IMG/VR virus record: IMGVR_UViG_3300037485_001152 | Span: 1-33,793 of that record | Source: a virus | DNA length: 33,793 nt | Direction: 5' to 3' (one strand) | In this document: one piece after another, positions 14,812 through 23,296 of the stretch | Layout: each line of letters begins with the position of its first letter | How positions within the stretch are numbered: position 1 is the first letter of the stretch | Made by a program: the position numbers and the translations under genes | The notes under the pieces: model-generated | Database searches by the model: none | Seen by the model: only the letters and a program-made list of their open reading frames with translations | What the model was told of the DNA's origin: nothing

Positions 14812-15656
14812 TAGATCTCAGTTCCCCAGGTAATACGTCTGACAGCAAATTTCATATCCCAATACCCATCAAAGTCAACTGACACTCTAGTAGGATCAAA
14901 TTGTGCTGTCTCAGGTCTCATCTTATATATCCAGCCGTCTTGGTTCTCTAATAATACACCTTGAAGATGCTGGAATGGCATATGTGCTCTTGTGTACTTA
15001 TAAAACTCTTCCCATGACCACCAGACCTTAGTGTGATCTGTATAATCTTCTGGCTTATGAACAGGAGCTCCTGCACAACCATAACTTATATTCCAGTCTG
15101 TATCCAATGGACCTGGGTCTGTCTCAAATGGTTGCGTCCATTCAGAATAGATTGGTATTTGATCTGGATATGTTGAATAGCCAATGCCATTATCTGATTC
15201 ACTATAATTCACTCTGCCTGTAGGCTCATATGGAGCATGGACTTTAGATTGATTAGGTATAATAGAACGAATAAGATACTTTGGTCGTTTATCTGACGTA
15301 TAAGCACTATTACCAGATAAATTCCCTGAGAATCCTAGAATATCTCTTAACTCAGTTCCTAATGTTCCATCCCAATTGACAGCGAATATATTATTATCGA
15401 TTGATGAGATTGAATAATAGAGCGAATATGGGCTGAATTGTAGTTGAAGATTAGCGACTAGGGCCGCAATGTCATTACAGAAGGGCTTTATTGTTTGATT
15501 ATCAACTAGACCTGAGGCTACTATGTTACCGTGAAGATATAGACCTGATGTAAAAGCAACTGTTCCAGTAATACCACCAGTGAATTGAGCACCTGCTCCA
15601 GCCAGATTTAGTCTAGCAAAGTCGAATCCTACTGAATATGTGTCATGTGCGCTCAT
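14811..15656 (-). CDS. Tail protein between tape measure and hub (distal-tail candidate)
   Basis: The protein has 281 residues with aromatic-rich strands and many Trp and Tyr residues toward the C-terminus (VWWSWEEFYKYTRAHMPFQHLQG, then FDGYWDMKFAVRRITWG). It lies immediately after the tape-measure gene, sharing a TAATG stop/start, with AGGAGAT upstream. This is where siphoviruses encode the distal tail protein. The family cannot be confirmed by eye. Confidence 0.7.
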   Translation of the reverse strand: MSAHDTYSVGFDFARLNLAGAGAQFTGGITGTVAFTSGLYLHGNIVASGLVDNQTIKPFCNDIAALVANLQLQFSPYSLYYSISSIDNNIFAVNWDGTLGTELRDILGFSGNLSGNSAYTSDKRPKYLIRSIIPNQSKVHAPYEPTGRVNYSESDNGIGYSTYPDQIPIYSEWTQPFETDPGPLDTDWNISYGCAGAPVHKPEDYTDHTKVWWSWEEFYKYTRAHMPFQHLQGVLLENQDGWIYKMRPETAQFDPTRVSVDFDGYWDMKFAVRRITWGTEI

Positions 15657-17614
15657 TATGAAGATCTCCTGAGCCGTCCACGGCTCTCACTGATGCCTCT
15701 ATCGATATCTCTATATAGTTGCGCTCTATCAGCCGCATAGACTAGACCAGAAGAACCAATATTAACAATTGTTGTCTGAGCACTCTTATCTTCTTTAGCA
15801 GAAGAACCAGATGGCCCACCACCAGGTGCAGAAGTAGCTGGAGAACCACCAGCAGCCTTACCACCACCGTATATACCAGACTGAATTGCCGCAGCCGTAA
15901 AGCTAGCCGCTGCTGCTGCGTGAGCAATACCACCTGGGTAATCGTATGTAGCAAAAGAGGCAATTGATTCAGCTGTTTCCATCAATGCTTTAAGAGCAGC
16001 TGTGATAGTCATTGCCTGAGCTATAGCATCTAGTTTTTCTTGCTCAGTCTTCTTAGAATTGGCAGCCGATTTAGTCATTGCATCATTCATAATATCGATG
16101 CCAGTTGATAGCGCTCCAAATCCTGCTTCTCTAATGGCTCTAGACTTAGAGGCATGCTCTTTTTCAGCGTCTAATATCTGTTTAGCAAGCTTATCATCCT
16201 CAGCCTTAGCTTCTTTTGCTCTCTTTGCTCTAGCTTCGTCATTATCAAGTCTTGAAGCTTCTGCTGTAGCATATGATTGTTCTGCCAAGAATTGATCTAG
16301 ATCAGCTTTATCCTGTTGCAACATGAAATCAGCTTCTTGAACTGATATCTGATAATCTTGTCTCTGTGTATAGAATGCACGCTCAAGATCCAATAAAGTC
16401 CTAAAATGTTCGCTGGCTGCTTCTTGCGCCGCTATATAACCTATCTTTTCATCTACTGTCAATTCAGCTAAGAATATATTCTGAGAAGTTAATGATTCAA
16501 ATTCATACATCTCTTGAATTTGCTCAAGAGTTAAAGCTTGATTCTGAGCAGTGCTAGTCGTTGATGCGGTGTAAGCTTCAAATGCTTGAAATCTAATATT
16601 ATATTGGTCTTCAAGCCATTTATTCTGAGATATAAAACGTTGATTAGCTGCATCTTGTTCAGAGGCTAGAGCTGCTGCTCCGGCATCTACGCCTCGACCA
16701 CCACCAGTATGCGCCGGAGGATTGGGAGGTGCTGCCGGTGCTGGAGGCTGTTGTGCTGCCCTGGCAGCTCTTGTACGAGCCTCAGCCAAGAATGTTACAG
16801 CACTTGCTAACTGTCTGACAGCATCTTCTTGATCTCTGAGAGCATTACTAAGAGCTCTTTCATTTCTCTCATTGGCAGTAAACCCTGAGGCTCCACCACC
16901 TGGACCCCGGGTCTCAGACTCAGCCATTTCATTCCTAGACTCAGCTGCTTGCCGTAGCGTCGTCGCTATGAGATTTGCCTCGGCCAGCTTCTTCCGACGT
17001 TCGAAGACATTTTCTTCTTGTTGAGCAATAGTGCCGCCACCGAACTGTACAGTAGCGGCCTGACTCTCATCAGCACGTGCTTGAGCCCTACGACGTATAT
17101 TCTCATCAAATTCCTGAGTATCTTTTCGTAATTTGACTGAGTGATCATCTAGAGCAATGCTATCATTAATTGTCTTTTGCGTAGCTTCATCAAGCGTTCC
17201 CGAATATTCCTTAACAAGAGGAATGATAATGCTTACAGCTGTAGCCGCTAGACCTAATGCTATACCCCATGGTCCTAGACTCATTTGAGTCATTGACTGA
17301 ACAGCGCCAGTTGCCTGACCTACTGTTGATATAACACCGCCCAATGCTGGACTGAGCTTGCCGGCAGCACTACCTGCTAAACCTAAAGCAGAACCAAATT
17401 GCCCTACTTTAGATCCAGCCTGGTCTGCTGCCGTCCCTACATTCTTAGTAGCATTAGCAGCTGATGCTGTGGATGCTTCAAGAGTCTTGGTTGATTTAGA
17501 TGTAGTTTCAGCGCTAGTTCCTAGCTTCTCTGTTGAACGAGTAACTCTATCAATTTCTTGAGATGCCTGTGCCGCACCTTCTACTGTAGTCTTAATAATA
17601 AGATCATCACTCAT
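15656..17614 (-). CDS. Tail tape-measure protein
   Basis: The protein has 652 residues. It has an alpha-helical, Ala/Ser/Gln-rich N-terminus, a hydrophobic stretch at about 112-134 (GPWGIALGLAATAVSIIIPLV), a long charged coiled-coil region (about 150-500, with a Pro-rich hinge PPAPAAPPNPP), and a Gly/Ala-rich C-terminus. These are the marks of tape-measure proteins, which set tail length and are ejected with the DNA. With roughly 1.5 angstrom per residue the tail would be near 100 nm. AAGG lies before the ATG. Upstream are the two tail-chaperone candidates. Confidence 0.88.
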   Translation of the reverse strand: MSDDLIIKTTVEGAAQASQEIDRVTRSTEKLGTSAETTSKSTKTLEASTASAANATKNVGTAADQAGSKVGQFGSALGLAGSAAGKLSPALGGVISTVGQATGAVQSMTQMSLGPWGIALGLAATAVSIIIPLVKEYSGTLDEATQKTINDSIALDDHSVKLRKDTQEFDENIRRRAQARADESQAATVQFGGGTIAQQEENVFERRKKLAEANLIATTLRQAAESRNEMAESETRGPGGGASGFTANERNERALSNALRDQEDAVRQLASAVTFLAEARTRAARAAQQPPAPAAPPNPPAHTGGGRGVDAGAAALASEQDAANQRFISQNKWLEDQYNIRFQAFEAYTASTTSTAQNQALTLEQIQEMYEFESLTSQNIFLAELTVDEKIGYIAAQEAASEHFRTLLDLERAFYTQRQDYQISVQEADFMLQQDKADLDQFLAEQSYATAEASRLDNDEARAKRAKEAKAEDDKLAKQILDAEKEHASKSRAIREAGFGALSTGIDIMNDAMTKSAANSKKTEQEKLDAIAQAMTITAALKALMETAESIASFATYDYPGGIAHAAAAASFTAAAIQSGIYGGGKAAGGSPATSAPGGGPSGSSAKEDKSAQTTIVNIGSSGLVYAADRAQLYRDIDRGISESRGRLRRSS

Positions 17615-17622
17615 ATATTACC

Positions 17623-17793
17623 TTAATGCTTTCTATAGTAAATAGCACTGCCATAATACTTTATTGAACGAACACTAGGAGGCTCTATAGTGCGTGTAGA
17701 GCCCCAGATGGGTAACGATACGTCCAAGAACTTAGGAACGATTCTAGAGGCATCCTGGCGTCGGGCATCATTGTCGTTGTCTATTAGCTCTAT
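17623..17793 (-). other. Open frame without start codon extending the tail-chaperone gene
   Basis: The frame one base ahead of the 105-aa gene is open for 56 codons, crosses its stop, and reaches within 12 nt of the tape-measure start. It has no ATG or GTG and one internal TTG. It encodes a coherent stretch (IVPKFLDVSLPIWGSTRT, then IEPPSVRSIKYYGSAIYY). A +1 (equivalently -2) programmed frameshift from the 105-aa frame would add it to that protein. No obvious slippery run is visible. Confidence 0.4.
17719..17759 (-). repeat. 41-nt dispersed repeat, copy B
   Basis: It matches 10275-10315 at 35 of 41 positions. A 7-bp hairpin (GGCTCTA and TAGAGCC, 17681-17703) lies just beyond it. Confidence 0.75.
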
Positions 17794-18085
17794 TCAGGTT
17801 ATCTTCAGCTTCTCGGTTCTTACGTTCTTCTCTCATATCGAAGACTTCAATTTGAGACTGTAAGTTTGTTATTAACTGAGCTGCTTCAAGGACTATTGCT
17901 AATTGTTCATCGATATCGACTACTCCCTTTTCAATATGATTTCTTAATATCATTGCTGACTGGATAATAGGGTCATCATACACTCTCCAGGGACAAGCAG
18001 AGGGAGCAATACCTGTTAATCGTTCTATTGCTACAGCGTGTGGTATTACTGTCATTCCTATTCCAGGAACAGCGAATGAGTTCAC
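17768..18085 (-). CDS. Tail assembly chaperone candidate 2
   Basis: The protein has 105 residues with a GTG start overlapping the upstream stop (GTGA). It has a hydrophobic first third with WRVYDDPIIQSAM, then a long charged helix ending in basic residues (REERKNREAEDNLNRANRQRQ). Two small overlapping genes directly before a tape measure are the usual place of the G and G-T type chaperones that coat the tape measure during tail assembly. The additional open frame at 17623 could extend it. Confidence 0.68.
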   Translation of the reverse strand: MNSFAVPGIGMTVIPHAVAIERLTGIAPSACPWRVYDDPIIQSAMILRNHIEKGVVDIDEQLAIVLEAAQLITNLQSQIEVFDMREERKNREAEDNLNRANRQRQ

Positions 18086-18735
18086 TGGTCTGATGGGTTC
18101 TCCGGCACAATCACATCCCCAGGCTCTTCTGATTTCATAGGGGCTTGAGGAACAGAGACTGACTGCACGTTTGTGACCGTCGTGTTTAATCTTGTCTGGT
18201 TTAGGATAGCCACATGGTGTAATTGATAATGATGTGCTGCGAGCACCGAGGTATGCGGCAGAGGCGCATAACCCACGTCTATAAAACCCAGACGGCTTCT
18301 GCTATAAGCCACAGCCCCCACTTCATAGATAACATGAAAGCCTACTTTTTCAAATAGATAATCTAGTGCATCTTCATCTAGACCTGGCATACCATTAATG
18401 CTCTTAGGAAATATAGTCTCAGGCTGAGTTGTCAATGAATTGCTTAATTCAGCACGCACTAAACAATAGCTTATTGCTCTTAACCACTTGGTCTCAGGTG
18501 TTGGAAGAGAATCGCATTGTGCTCGTTCATAGGCTTTAAGAGGTCTTAGATGAAATACAGATGCTCTTTTACCAGGATTAAGCTTAATAAGTCTGGGGTC
18601 TCTGTTACCGTAACTGCCTGGTTCACCAAAATGCAATGCATAATCAGCTCCCATTGCTTCTTTATTAATAGCTGGATCAAATGACACATAACACGCTAAT
18701 AACTTACTTGCATCTATCTCAATATTATAACTCAT
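18082..18735 (-). CDS. Tail assembly chaperone candidate 1
   Basis: The protein has 217 residues. It starts MSYNIEIDASKLLACYVSFDPAIN and contains FHLRPLKAYERAQCDSLP, which fits a helical assembly factor, with a disordered acidic C-terminus (PMKSEEPGDVIVPENPSDQ). AGGAGAG lies before the ATG. It overlaps the next small gene by 4 nt, and the pair precedes the tape measure. Assignment rests on position and size; sequence similarity is not evident to me. Confidence 0.65.
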   Translation of the reverse strand: MSYNIEIDASKLLACYVSFDPAINKEAMGADYALHFGEPGSYGNRDPRLIKLNPGKRASVFHLRPLKAYERAQCDSLPTPETKWLRAISYCLVRAELSNSLTTQPETIFPKSINGMPGLDEDALDYLFEKVGFHVIYEVGAVAYSRSRLGFIDVGYAPLPHTSVLAAHHYQLHHVAILNQTRLNTTVTNVQSVSVPQAPMKSEEPGDVIVPENPSDQ

Positions 18736-18761
18736 ATGTTTGCTCTCCTTAGTGGCTGAAC

Positions 18762-18770
18762 ATAAGTATG
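18762..18770 (-). promoter_or_regulatory. CATACTTAT motif upstream of 18735 gene
   Basis: The minus strand reads CATACTTAT 26 nt before the start, at the end of the 10-bp hairpin at 18768-18799. Confidence 0.45.
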
Positions 18771-18799
18771 GCTCATAAACATTTAAGTCTATGAGCCAT
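18768..18799. repeat. 10-bp inverted repeat (possible attenuator)
   Basis: ATGGCTCATA and TATGAGCCAT pair perfectly around a 12-nt loop, between the 117-aa gene and the chaperone gene. The minus strand continues with ACTTAT, not a T tract, so termination would be weak. Confidence 0.7.
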
Positions 18800-18824
18800 T
18801 CTTAATGCGTATTAGAAGTTAATA

Positions 18825-19178
18825 TTAGAGGAGCCAAGGAGCTGAACTATTAAAGTAGCTTATATGACCATTGGCAGCTGCGACTACTTTAAAGTAAGAG
18901 CTACCTGAGTCTAGTCTGAATGTATGAAGAGTTGATGCGGCAAAGGGCCCTGCCATAACGCCAGTTAATGCTGATAGAGCGCCAGAAGCAGGAACGTTAA
19001 CGGGTGATGTTGCTCCGAAAGCAATATAGAAAGCTTGGTCGGCTACGAACGAGAAGTTCTGTGCTGGTGCTCCGGCAGATAGATTAACATTCTCAGCTGA
19101 AGAGGTGAGTGCTAGTAGATTTACATTGACAAAGCTACCTGATAAAGGAGCCGTGGGTGCTAGATTGAATATAGTCAT
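18825..19178 (-). CDS. Small structural protein, unknown
   Basis: The protein has 117 residues with low charge, rich in Ala, Ser and Asn, with beta-strand character throughout (NFSFVADQAFYIAFGA, then HTFRLDSGSSYFKVVAA). AAAGGAATAATAAAATA precedes the ATG. It lies between the tail tube and the chaperone genes. It could be a tail-surface decoration. No family recognised. Confidence 0.72.
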   Translation of the reverse strand: MTIFNLAPTAPLSGSFVNVNLLALTSSAENVNLSAGAPAQNFSFVADQAFYIAFGATSPVNVPASGALSALTGVMAGPFAASTLHTFRLDSGSSYFKVVAAANGHISYFNSSAPWLL

Positions 19179-19219
19179 TATTTTATTATTCCTTTAAATG
19201 ATCGGGGACGTTTGTATCC

Positions 19220-20500
19220 TCAGAAGACGTGTATCTTCAAGGCGCTCTTTTCTACCTCTGTGGTAGGAGCGGCAATTTGTTGGTTATTAGTTGCTAGCCA
19301 AGAGATAGACTGACCATATAGACCATTTGCATCTGTCTTGACTGGAGCTAGATTGATTTGTGCTGTTGGAGCACTGATAAGAACGAATCCTTCAGCGGTT
19401 GAACCGATCTGCTGACAAATAGGGAATTTAGTTCTAGCTTGATCGAGTGCTAGCCATGTGGTTGAGGCCAAATCGTTATAAGCAATGAAGTTACCTGTGA
19501 CTGCTCTGCCTCTAGCTCTCTTCCAGCCTACAATGTTAGATGAGTGTTGGCCGTCAGGAGATGTAATTGGAAGAACAGAGAATGCTGGCTGCCAAGTAGC
19601 TTGTGAGTGTTGAACTAAGTTACGAGTAGCGCAGAAACCGGCTGTCATGCCAGAACCGACAATTAGTTCTGAATCCATATTGACTAGCGGAAGATAATTC
19701 ACTGAATCAGTAGAGACGCCGAGTGGTTCTCCGCCAATTCTTTCCCATCCAGCGCCTTTAAGCTGAACAGTGAGTTTAGCTAGCTGTCCTGGGGTAACGT
19801 CGATACCAAATGTTCCTTGCATACCAGCTGCCATCCATTGGTCCATAATCTCAGCACCTTCACAGATGAATTGAAGACTGTCTAGATTACCTGCAAGTCC
19901 TGCAATCATATGATAGGTTGTAGAGAATAACATATAAGCATTTTCAAGTGGAGCATCTGAGAACTCTATATTAGGAGTAATTGTTGTGCTATCTGATGCC
20001 ATTACTTCACGTGCTTCGTATTTGCCATTAATAAAAACAGCAATTGCTGTTCCGGCTGGAGCTAATCCAGTTCCATAGCCAGCTGGAACTATAATACTGC
20101 TAGCAGTTGAGCCTGCCCCCACTAGGCAAGTAGTTGCTTGAGGAGTACCATTAGTAACGTCACCCATTAAGGTCTTTAATAGACGTTTAGTGGGGCAAGT
20201 AGCAATGCTTGGATAGACTGGGCTAGCACCGCCTGTTACAGGGGCTCCCGTGCCGGGTAGATGAGTAGAGAAGTTAAGAGTGCTAGACTTTAAGCCTAGT
20301 ACTAAATCGCTATTATGATAATCATGAACGTGTTGATTGATAACACCAGGCTCAAGATGTTCTTGAAGAGCGGCTAGTTGAACTGTACCTTCAATACAGG
20401 GTAAATCAATGAAGTTACCAAGAGAACCCGTCTCTGAGGTTCCGAACGAACCCTCTACTGCTAATCTAACTCGCCCAATGGCTGAAATTTGTACTGTCAT
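19220..20500 (-). CDS. Major tail (tube) protein candidate
   Basis: The protein has 426 residues. It starts MTVQISAIGRVRLAVEGSFGTSE and IDLPCIEGTVQL, a pattern common in siphovirus tail-tube proteins that begin with a strand and a bulky beta-barrel. The C-terminus ends in strands (AQINLAPVKTDANGLYGQSISW). It follows the tail-terminator and tail-completion genes and precedes the chaperones, which is the tube position. There is one such gene and no sheath-sized partner, pointing to a non-contractile tail. AAAGGAA lies before the ATG. Confidence 0.78.
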   Translation of the reverse strand: MTVQISAIGRVRLAVEGSFGTSETGSLGNFIDLPCIEGTVQLAALQEHLEPGVINQHVHDYHNSDLVLGLKSSTLNFSTHLPGTGAPVTGGASPVYPSIATCPTKRLLKTLMGDVTNGTPQATTCLVGAGSTASSIIVPAGYGTGLAPAGTAIAVFINGKYEAREVMASDSTTITPNIEFSDAPLENAYMLFSTTYHMIAGLAGNLDSLQFICEGAEIMDQWMAAGMQGTFGIDVTPGQLAKLTVQLKGAGWERIGGEPLGVSTDSVNYLPLVNMDSELIVGSGMTAGFCATRNLVQHSQATWQPAFSVLPITSPDGQHSSNIVGWKRARGRAVTGNFIAYNDLASTTWLALDQARTKFPICQQIGSTAEGFVLISAPTAQINLAPVKTDANGLYGQSISWLATNNQQIAAPTTEVEKSALKIHVF

Positions 20501-20552
20501 GATTGTTATTCCTTTATAAGTCTATCTACGTTAAATAGCGAACTGATTTTGT

Positions 20553-21092
20553 TTATGCTACGGCTGGAGTTCTCTTAATCCAGCCCGTGAATACATGTTC
20601 TGTGATGTATAAGCCTGGACCTTGACCAGCAATAGGCACCTGGTCCTTAGTAACTGTGCTACTTTCATATTGAAGAATACCTGAGATAAGTCCTGTGGGC
20701 TCGCCGGCATCATTTGTTATTAGTTTCCCAGGCCAACCTAATAGACTTCTAATAGCAAAGCCTAAATCAGAACTATCGCTCTTAGTCTGTTGATAGCTTA
20801 GGCTACCAACAGCTGGTGTCTTTTGTAGAAATGCTGTCTCAATTACTATTTTGACATTCTCTATCCAGATAGGACTAGGTTGCATTACTTGGTCGGCGCT
20901 CTTAAAATATTCTATTTTGATATCTATTACAGGTCTAACAAGAGAGCTAAATGCTTGATTAAAGAGATCTGAGCCTGTATTAAAACAGATATCTAGTTTA
21001 CCATTGGGAATAGAACGAATACCAGATACTTCTCCAGTGAGAAGTTCAACGATACAGGTTCTAAGAGCATTTTCTGTTGGTATTAGTGTCAC
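20553..21092 (-). CDS. Tail terminator-like protein
   Basis: The protein has 179 residues and overlaps the upstream gene by 4 nt (ATGA). It begins MTLIPTENALRTCIVELLTG, then alternating strands (VRPVIDIKIEYF, WIENVKIVIETAF) and a conserved-looking GLYITEHVFTGWI end. Gene order (head-completion, tail-completion, this, tail tube) matches the tail-terminator position in Mu-type and lambda-type maps. The fold is not confirmed. Confidence 0.68.
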   Translation of the reverse strand: MTLIPTENALRTCIVELLTGEVSGIRSIPNGKLDICFNTGSDLFNQAFSSLVRPVIDIKIEYFKSADQVMQPSPIWIENVKIVIETAFLQKTPAVGSLSYQQTKSDSSDLGFAIRSLLGWPGKLITNDAGEPTGLISGILQYESSTVTKDQVPIAGQGPGLYITEHVFTGWIKRTPAVA

Positions 21093-21538
21093 GTTGGTTT
21101 CTTTCCGGTGGTCACATAAGTCTTAATCCACTCACCCAATTGGTCCATTAGTAACTTAGAGTTTCCAGCTTTACCTGTAGGCATAAATGCTCTTCCTGGT
21201 ATAAATATAGTCCCATTATTAAAGAACTTAGCATATGGCGCTGAGGCCCCTATCACTAGACTATTAAGCCCAGCTGTTTTGGCATATAGACTACCTATTA
21301 GCTTACCAGTTTCAATACCTAATACACCGTGTTTATATTTCAGTGTGCTAATAGCATTAGCCTTCCACTTGGTTCCTTCAGGTGTTCTGGTCTTATAGAA
21401 TGAGTCTTCCATTAACGTTATGAATTTCTTACCAGCTGGTTCTAGAACTGGCTGTAAGTTCTTTAGTCTAGTAGACATTGCTTTTAACTTAACAGTCAAT
21501 GCCTCTGGTGATGATCCTTGTTTAAACGTTAAACTCAT
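21089..21538 (-). CDS. Phage virion morphogenesis (tail completion, Mu gpG-like) protein
   Basis: The protein has 149 residues: a helical N-terminus, then TRTPEGTKWKANAISTL, GLGIETGKL-type segments, and the diagnostic YAKFFNNGTIFIPGRAFMPTG. The pattern YA..(F/H)..G....PGRAF(M/L)P is that of the phage virion morphogenesis family, which acts in tail completion or head-tail joining. The ATG overlaps the stop of the small KGW gene, and its own stop overlaps the tail-terminator start. Confidence 0.85.
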   Translation of the reverse strand: MSLTFKQGSSPEALTVKLKAMSTRLKNLQPVLEPAGKKFITLMEDSFYKTRTPEGTKWKANAISTLKYKHGVLGIETGKLIGSLYAKTAGLNSLVIGASAPYAKFFNNGTIFIPGRAFMPTGKAGNSKLLMDQLGEWIKTYVTTGKKPT

Positions 21539-21765
21539 AATGGCTTAGTCCAGCCTTTATGACATATTTGCGTTCCGAACGTCACTTCACGAAGAGCGTA
21601 ATATGATAATGATTTCTCTCTAGCGAATTTAGCCATATTCATGATGATAACTAGCTCTCTGTGTGGTGATATCAATGACCATCTCTTGCTGTTACCGTAT
21701 CGACTACATCCAGCGTAATTTAGCTTGACCGAATTGTGCTTGGCTAGGACTTGATAGAGTGCCAC
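21535..21765 (-). CDS. KGW-repeat protein 4, inserted in the head-tail module
   Basis: The frame can start at GTG 21765 (76 residues). A start nearer the repeat is possible because the 5' part overlaps the end of the 21704 gene. Residues 28-73 are a complete KGW repeat (RWSLISPHRE, then IIMNMAKFAREKSLS, ending HKGWTKP), matching the + strand copies. It has no nuclease domain. It ends in ATGA overlapping the tail-completion gene. A DNA-binding-like domain between structural genes looks like an insertion or the remnant of a homing element. The start is uncertain. Confidence 0.65.
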   Translation of the reverse strand: MALYQVLAKHNSVKLNYAGCSRYGNSKRWSLISPHRELVIIMNMAKFAREKSLSYYALREVTFGTQICHKGWTKPL

Positions 21766-22177
21766 CTGGCGCTAGATCAGATCCACCATCACCACCCAAT
21801 AGATCTCTTTCCATTCCAGGTAGGTCTATTCTAGCTCCATCTGCTTGAGAATAAAGCTCACTTGGATCAGGAAGATGAGCATCTATTTCTGGATTAACGG
21901 CCACGGCTTTTCCATATCCGTATGCTAGTCTAATCCAGACCTTGAATGCCATTGCTTGAAGCATATCATTTGCTTCTGTTCCTAGGGCTGGAACAGGACC
22001 AGTAGAGCTTACTGTAGAGTAACCACCCTTACGGGCAGCTGAAACTACAGCAGCATCTGCCATCTTGATATATTGAGCTTTAACTGCGTCTGTTGGACAT
22101 AGACTGTTATAAGCCTCAGTTCCAAGAACTCTACCACCCAGCATTGACTCAATAACACTATTCGTTAATATGCTCAT
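21704..22177 (-). CDS. Head-completion / connector protein candidate
   Basis: The protein has 157 residues. The N-terminal half is helical with GTEANDMLQAMAFKVWIRLAYGYGKAVAVNPEID, and the C-terminal third is low complexity (Gly/Ser/Pro/Asp). The 'helix, then laYG...' pattern and the position between capsid-side genes and the tail-completion gene suggest a gp36-like neck protein. The family is not certain. Confidence 0.65.
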   Translation of the reverse strand: MSILTNSVIESMLGGRVLGTEAYNSLCPTDAVKAQYIKMADAAVVSAARKGGYSTVSSTGPVPALGTEANDMLQAMAFKVWIRLAYGYGKAVAVNPEIDAHLPDPSELYSQADGARIDLPGMERDLLGGDGGSDLAPGGTLSSPSQAQFGQAKLRWM

Positions 22178-22331
22178 TTAATACCTCTAGAGATAAGTAT
22201 AGAGGCTCAGTCATAATAGACATAATCCATAAAGCCGTTGAACTAGCGTTATGTTGTTTACCACGATAGAAATCAGACTCTATACTACTAGGCGTTAATA
22301 CTCTAATAGGGATTACTGCATTAATAGACAT
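22158..22331 (-). CDS. 57-aa hypothetical protein
   Basis: I start at the ATG at 22331, which has CAGGT about 8 nt upstream; an earlier in-frame start at 22355 lacks one. It encodes 57 residues (SINAVIPIRVLTPSSIESDFYRG and onward), ending 20 nt inside the next gene. It fills the space between the methyltransferase and the connector gene. Translational overlap supports it, but no family is recognisable. Confidence 0.5.
   Translation of the reverse strand: MSINAVIPIRVLTPSSIESDFYRGKQHNASSTALWIMSIMTEPLYLSLEVLNEHINE
22193..22201 (-). promoter_or_regulatory. TATACTTAT motif upstream of 22177 gene
   Basis: The minus strand reads TATACTTAT 15 nt before the connector start, inside the small hairpin CCTCTA-N10-TAGAGG. 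Confidence 0.5.
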
Positions 22332-22405
22332 ATGATTTACCTGTAGCAATATCATTGATCCCAGCCTGAGAGATTTTTCCAGTTATTTCGGGACGCTTCC
22401 TAATT

Positions 22406-23215
22406 TTAGTAATTTCTAACGACGACTTCATTTTTTCTTCCTCTTGAACTTCCTTTGCAAGACACCATTCTTGATGCCATCACAGTTTCTATTTTAAATT
22501 TCTTATAAAGATCTCGGATAAAAGATGTGTCGCTATTAGACAGCATAAAATAGCCTCCTTTTTCATTAATAGACGAGCAGAATTCCGCTAGTTTCTTTTG
22601 CTCTGTTTCTCCAAACCCAGAGCTATCATAGCCAGTAAACGTTTGATGATATGGAGGGTCTAGATAATAAAAATCATTCTTGATTATAGAAGATTTTTCA
22701 TATCCTTGATGCCGAATATCAACATCTTGGAGCACTGCTGAAACAAGTCTTAAATTAGTTTCATCTAGTATGATTGGATTAGTATATCTCCCCATTGGGA
22801 CATTATAATCTCCCTTGCTATTAACACGATACATCCCATTAAAACATGTTTTGTTAATATAAATAAAAAGAGCTGCTTTCTTCACAGAATCAGATTCTGT
22901 TGATAGCTGCTTTCGAGCTTCATAAAAATGATCTTTATTATGTGCAATTTCATGCAATTTCAATTCTTGGACAACAGCATCTGCATTATCTCTTACACAC
23001 ATAAATGCATTTACCAAACGTTCATTAACATCCGATAAATAAGATGATTTATTTCTTGTTGCAAAATATAAAGCACCCCCGCCCATAAAAAGTTCATGAT
23101 ATGAACCATAACTTTCTGGTAAGCGGCTGATCAGCTCCTGCAATATAGAACGTTTTCCTCCAACCCATTTAAGAAATGGTTTTGCTTGAACGTCTGTCTT
23201 TTTTAAAATCTCCAT
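22406..23215 (-). CDS. dam: Dam-type adenine-N6 DNA methyltransferase (D12 class)
   Basis: I start at ATG 23215, which has GGGAGG 8 nt upstream, giving 269 residues; the frame opens earlier at 23308. The protein has PFLKWVGGKR at 13-22, ELFMGGGALYF at 41-51 (SAM-binding motif I), NKTCFNGMYRVN at 121-132 and the catalytic DPPY at 186-189. This is the order of Dam/DpnM enzymes, which methylate adenine, typically in GATC. It lies in a different base context (T- and A-rich, fewer CTAG) from the structural genes around it and has its own promoter-like sequence, so it is probably an acquired gene protecting the genome from host restriction. Target specificity is not shown by the sequence. Confidence 0.93.
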   Translation of the reverse strand: MEILKKTDVQAKPFLKWVGGKRSILQELISRLPESYGSYHELFMGGGALYFATRNKSSYLSDVNERLVNAFMCVRDNADAVVQELKLHEIAHNKDHFYEARKQLSTESDSVKKAALFIYINKTCFNGMYRVNSKGDYNVPMGRYTNPIILDETNLRLVSAVLQDVDIRHQGYEKSSIIKNDFYYLDPPYHQTFTGYDSSGFGETEQKKLAEFCSSINEKGGYFMLSNSDTSFIRDLYKKFKIETVMASRMVSCKGSSRGRKNEVVVRNY

Positions 23216-23267
23216 AAAACAACCTCCCAGACTAGGAATGCACCTTTCAGAACAGTCATCTGTGATT

Positions 23268-23296
23268 AGTATATCACTTGGATGGCTTCTCTTTAA
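23268..23296 (-). promoter_or_regulatory. Candidate promoter of the methyltransferase gene
   Basis: The minus strand reads TTAAAG, 17 nt, TATACT, about 55 nt before the start at 23215. It overlaps the end of the 23831 gene. Confidence 0.5.
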
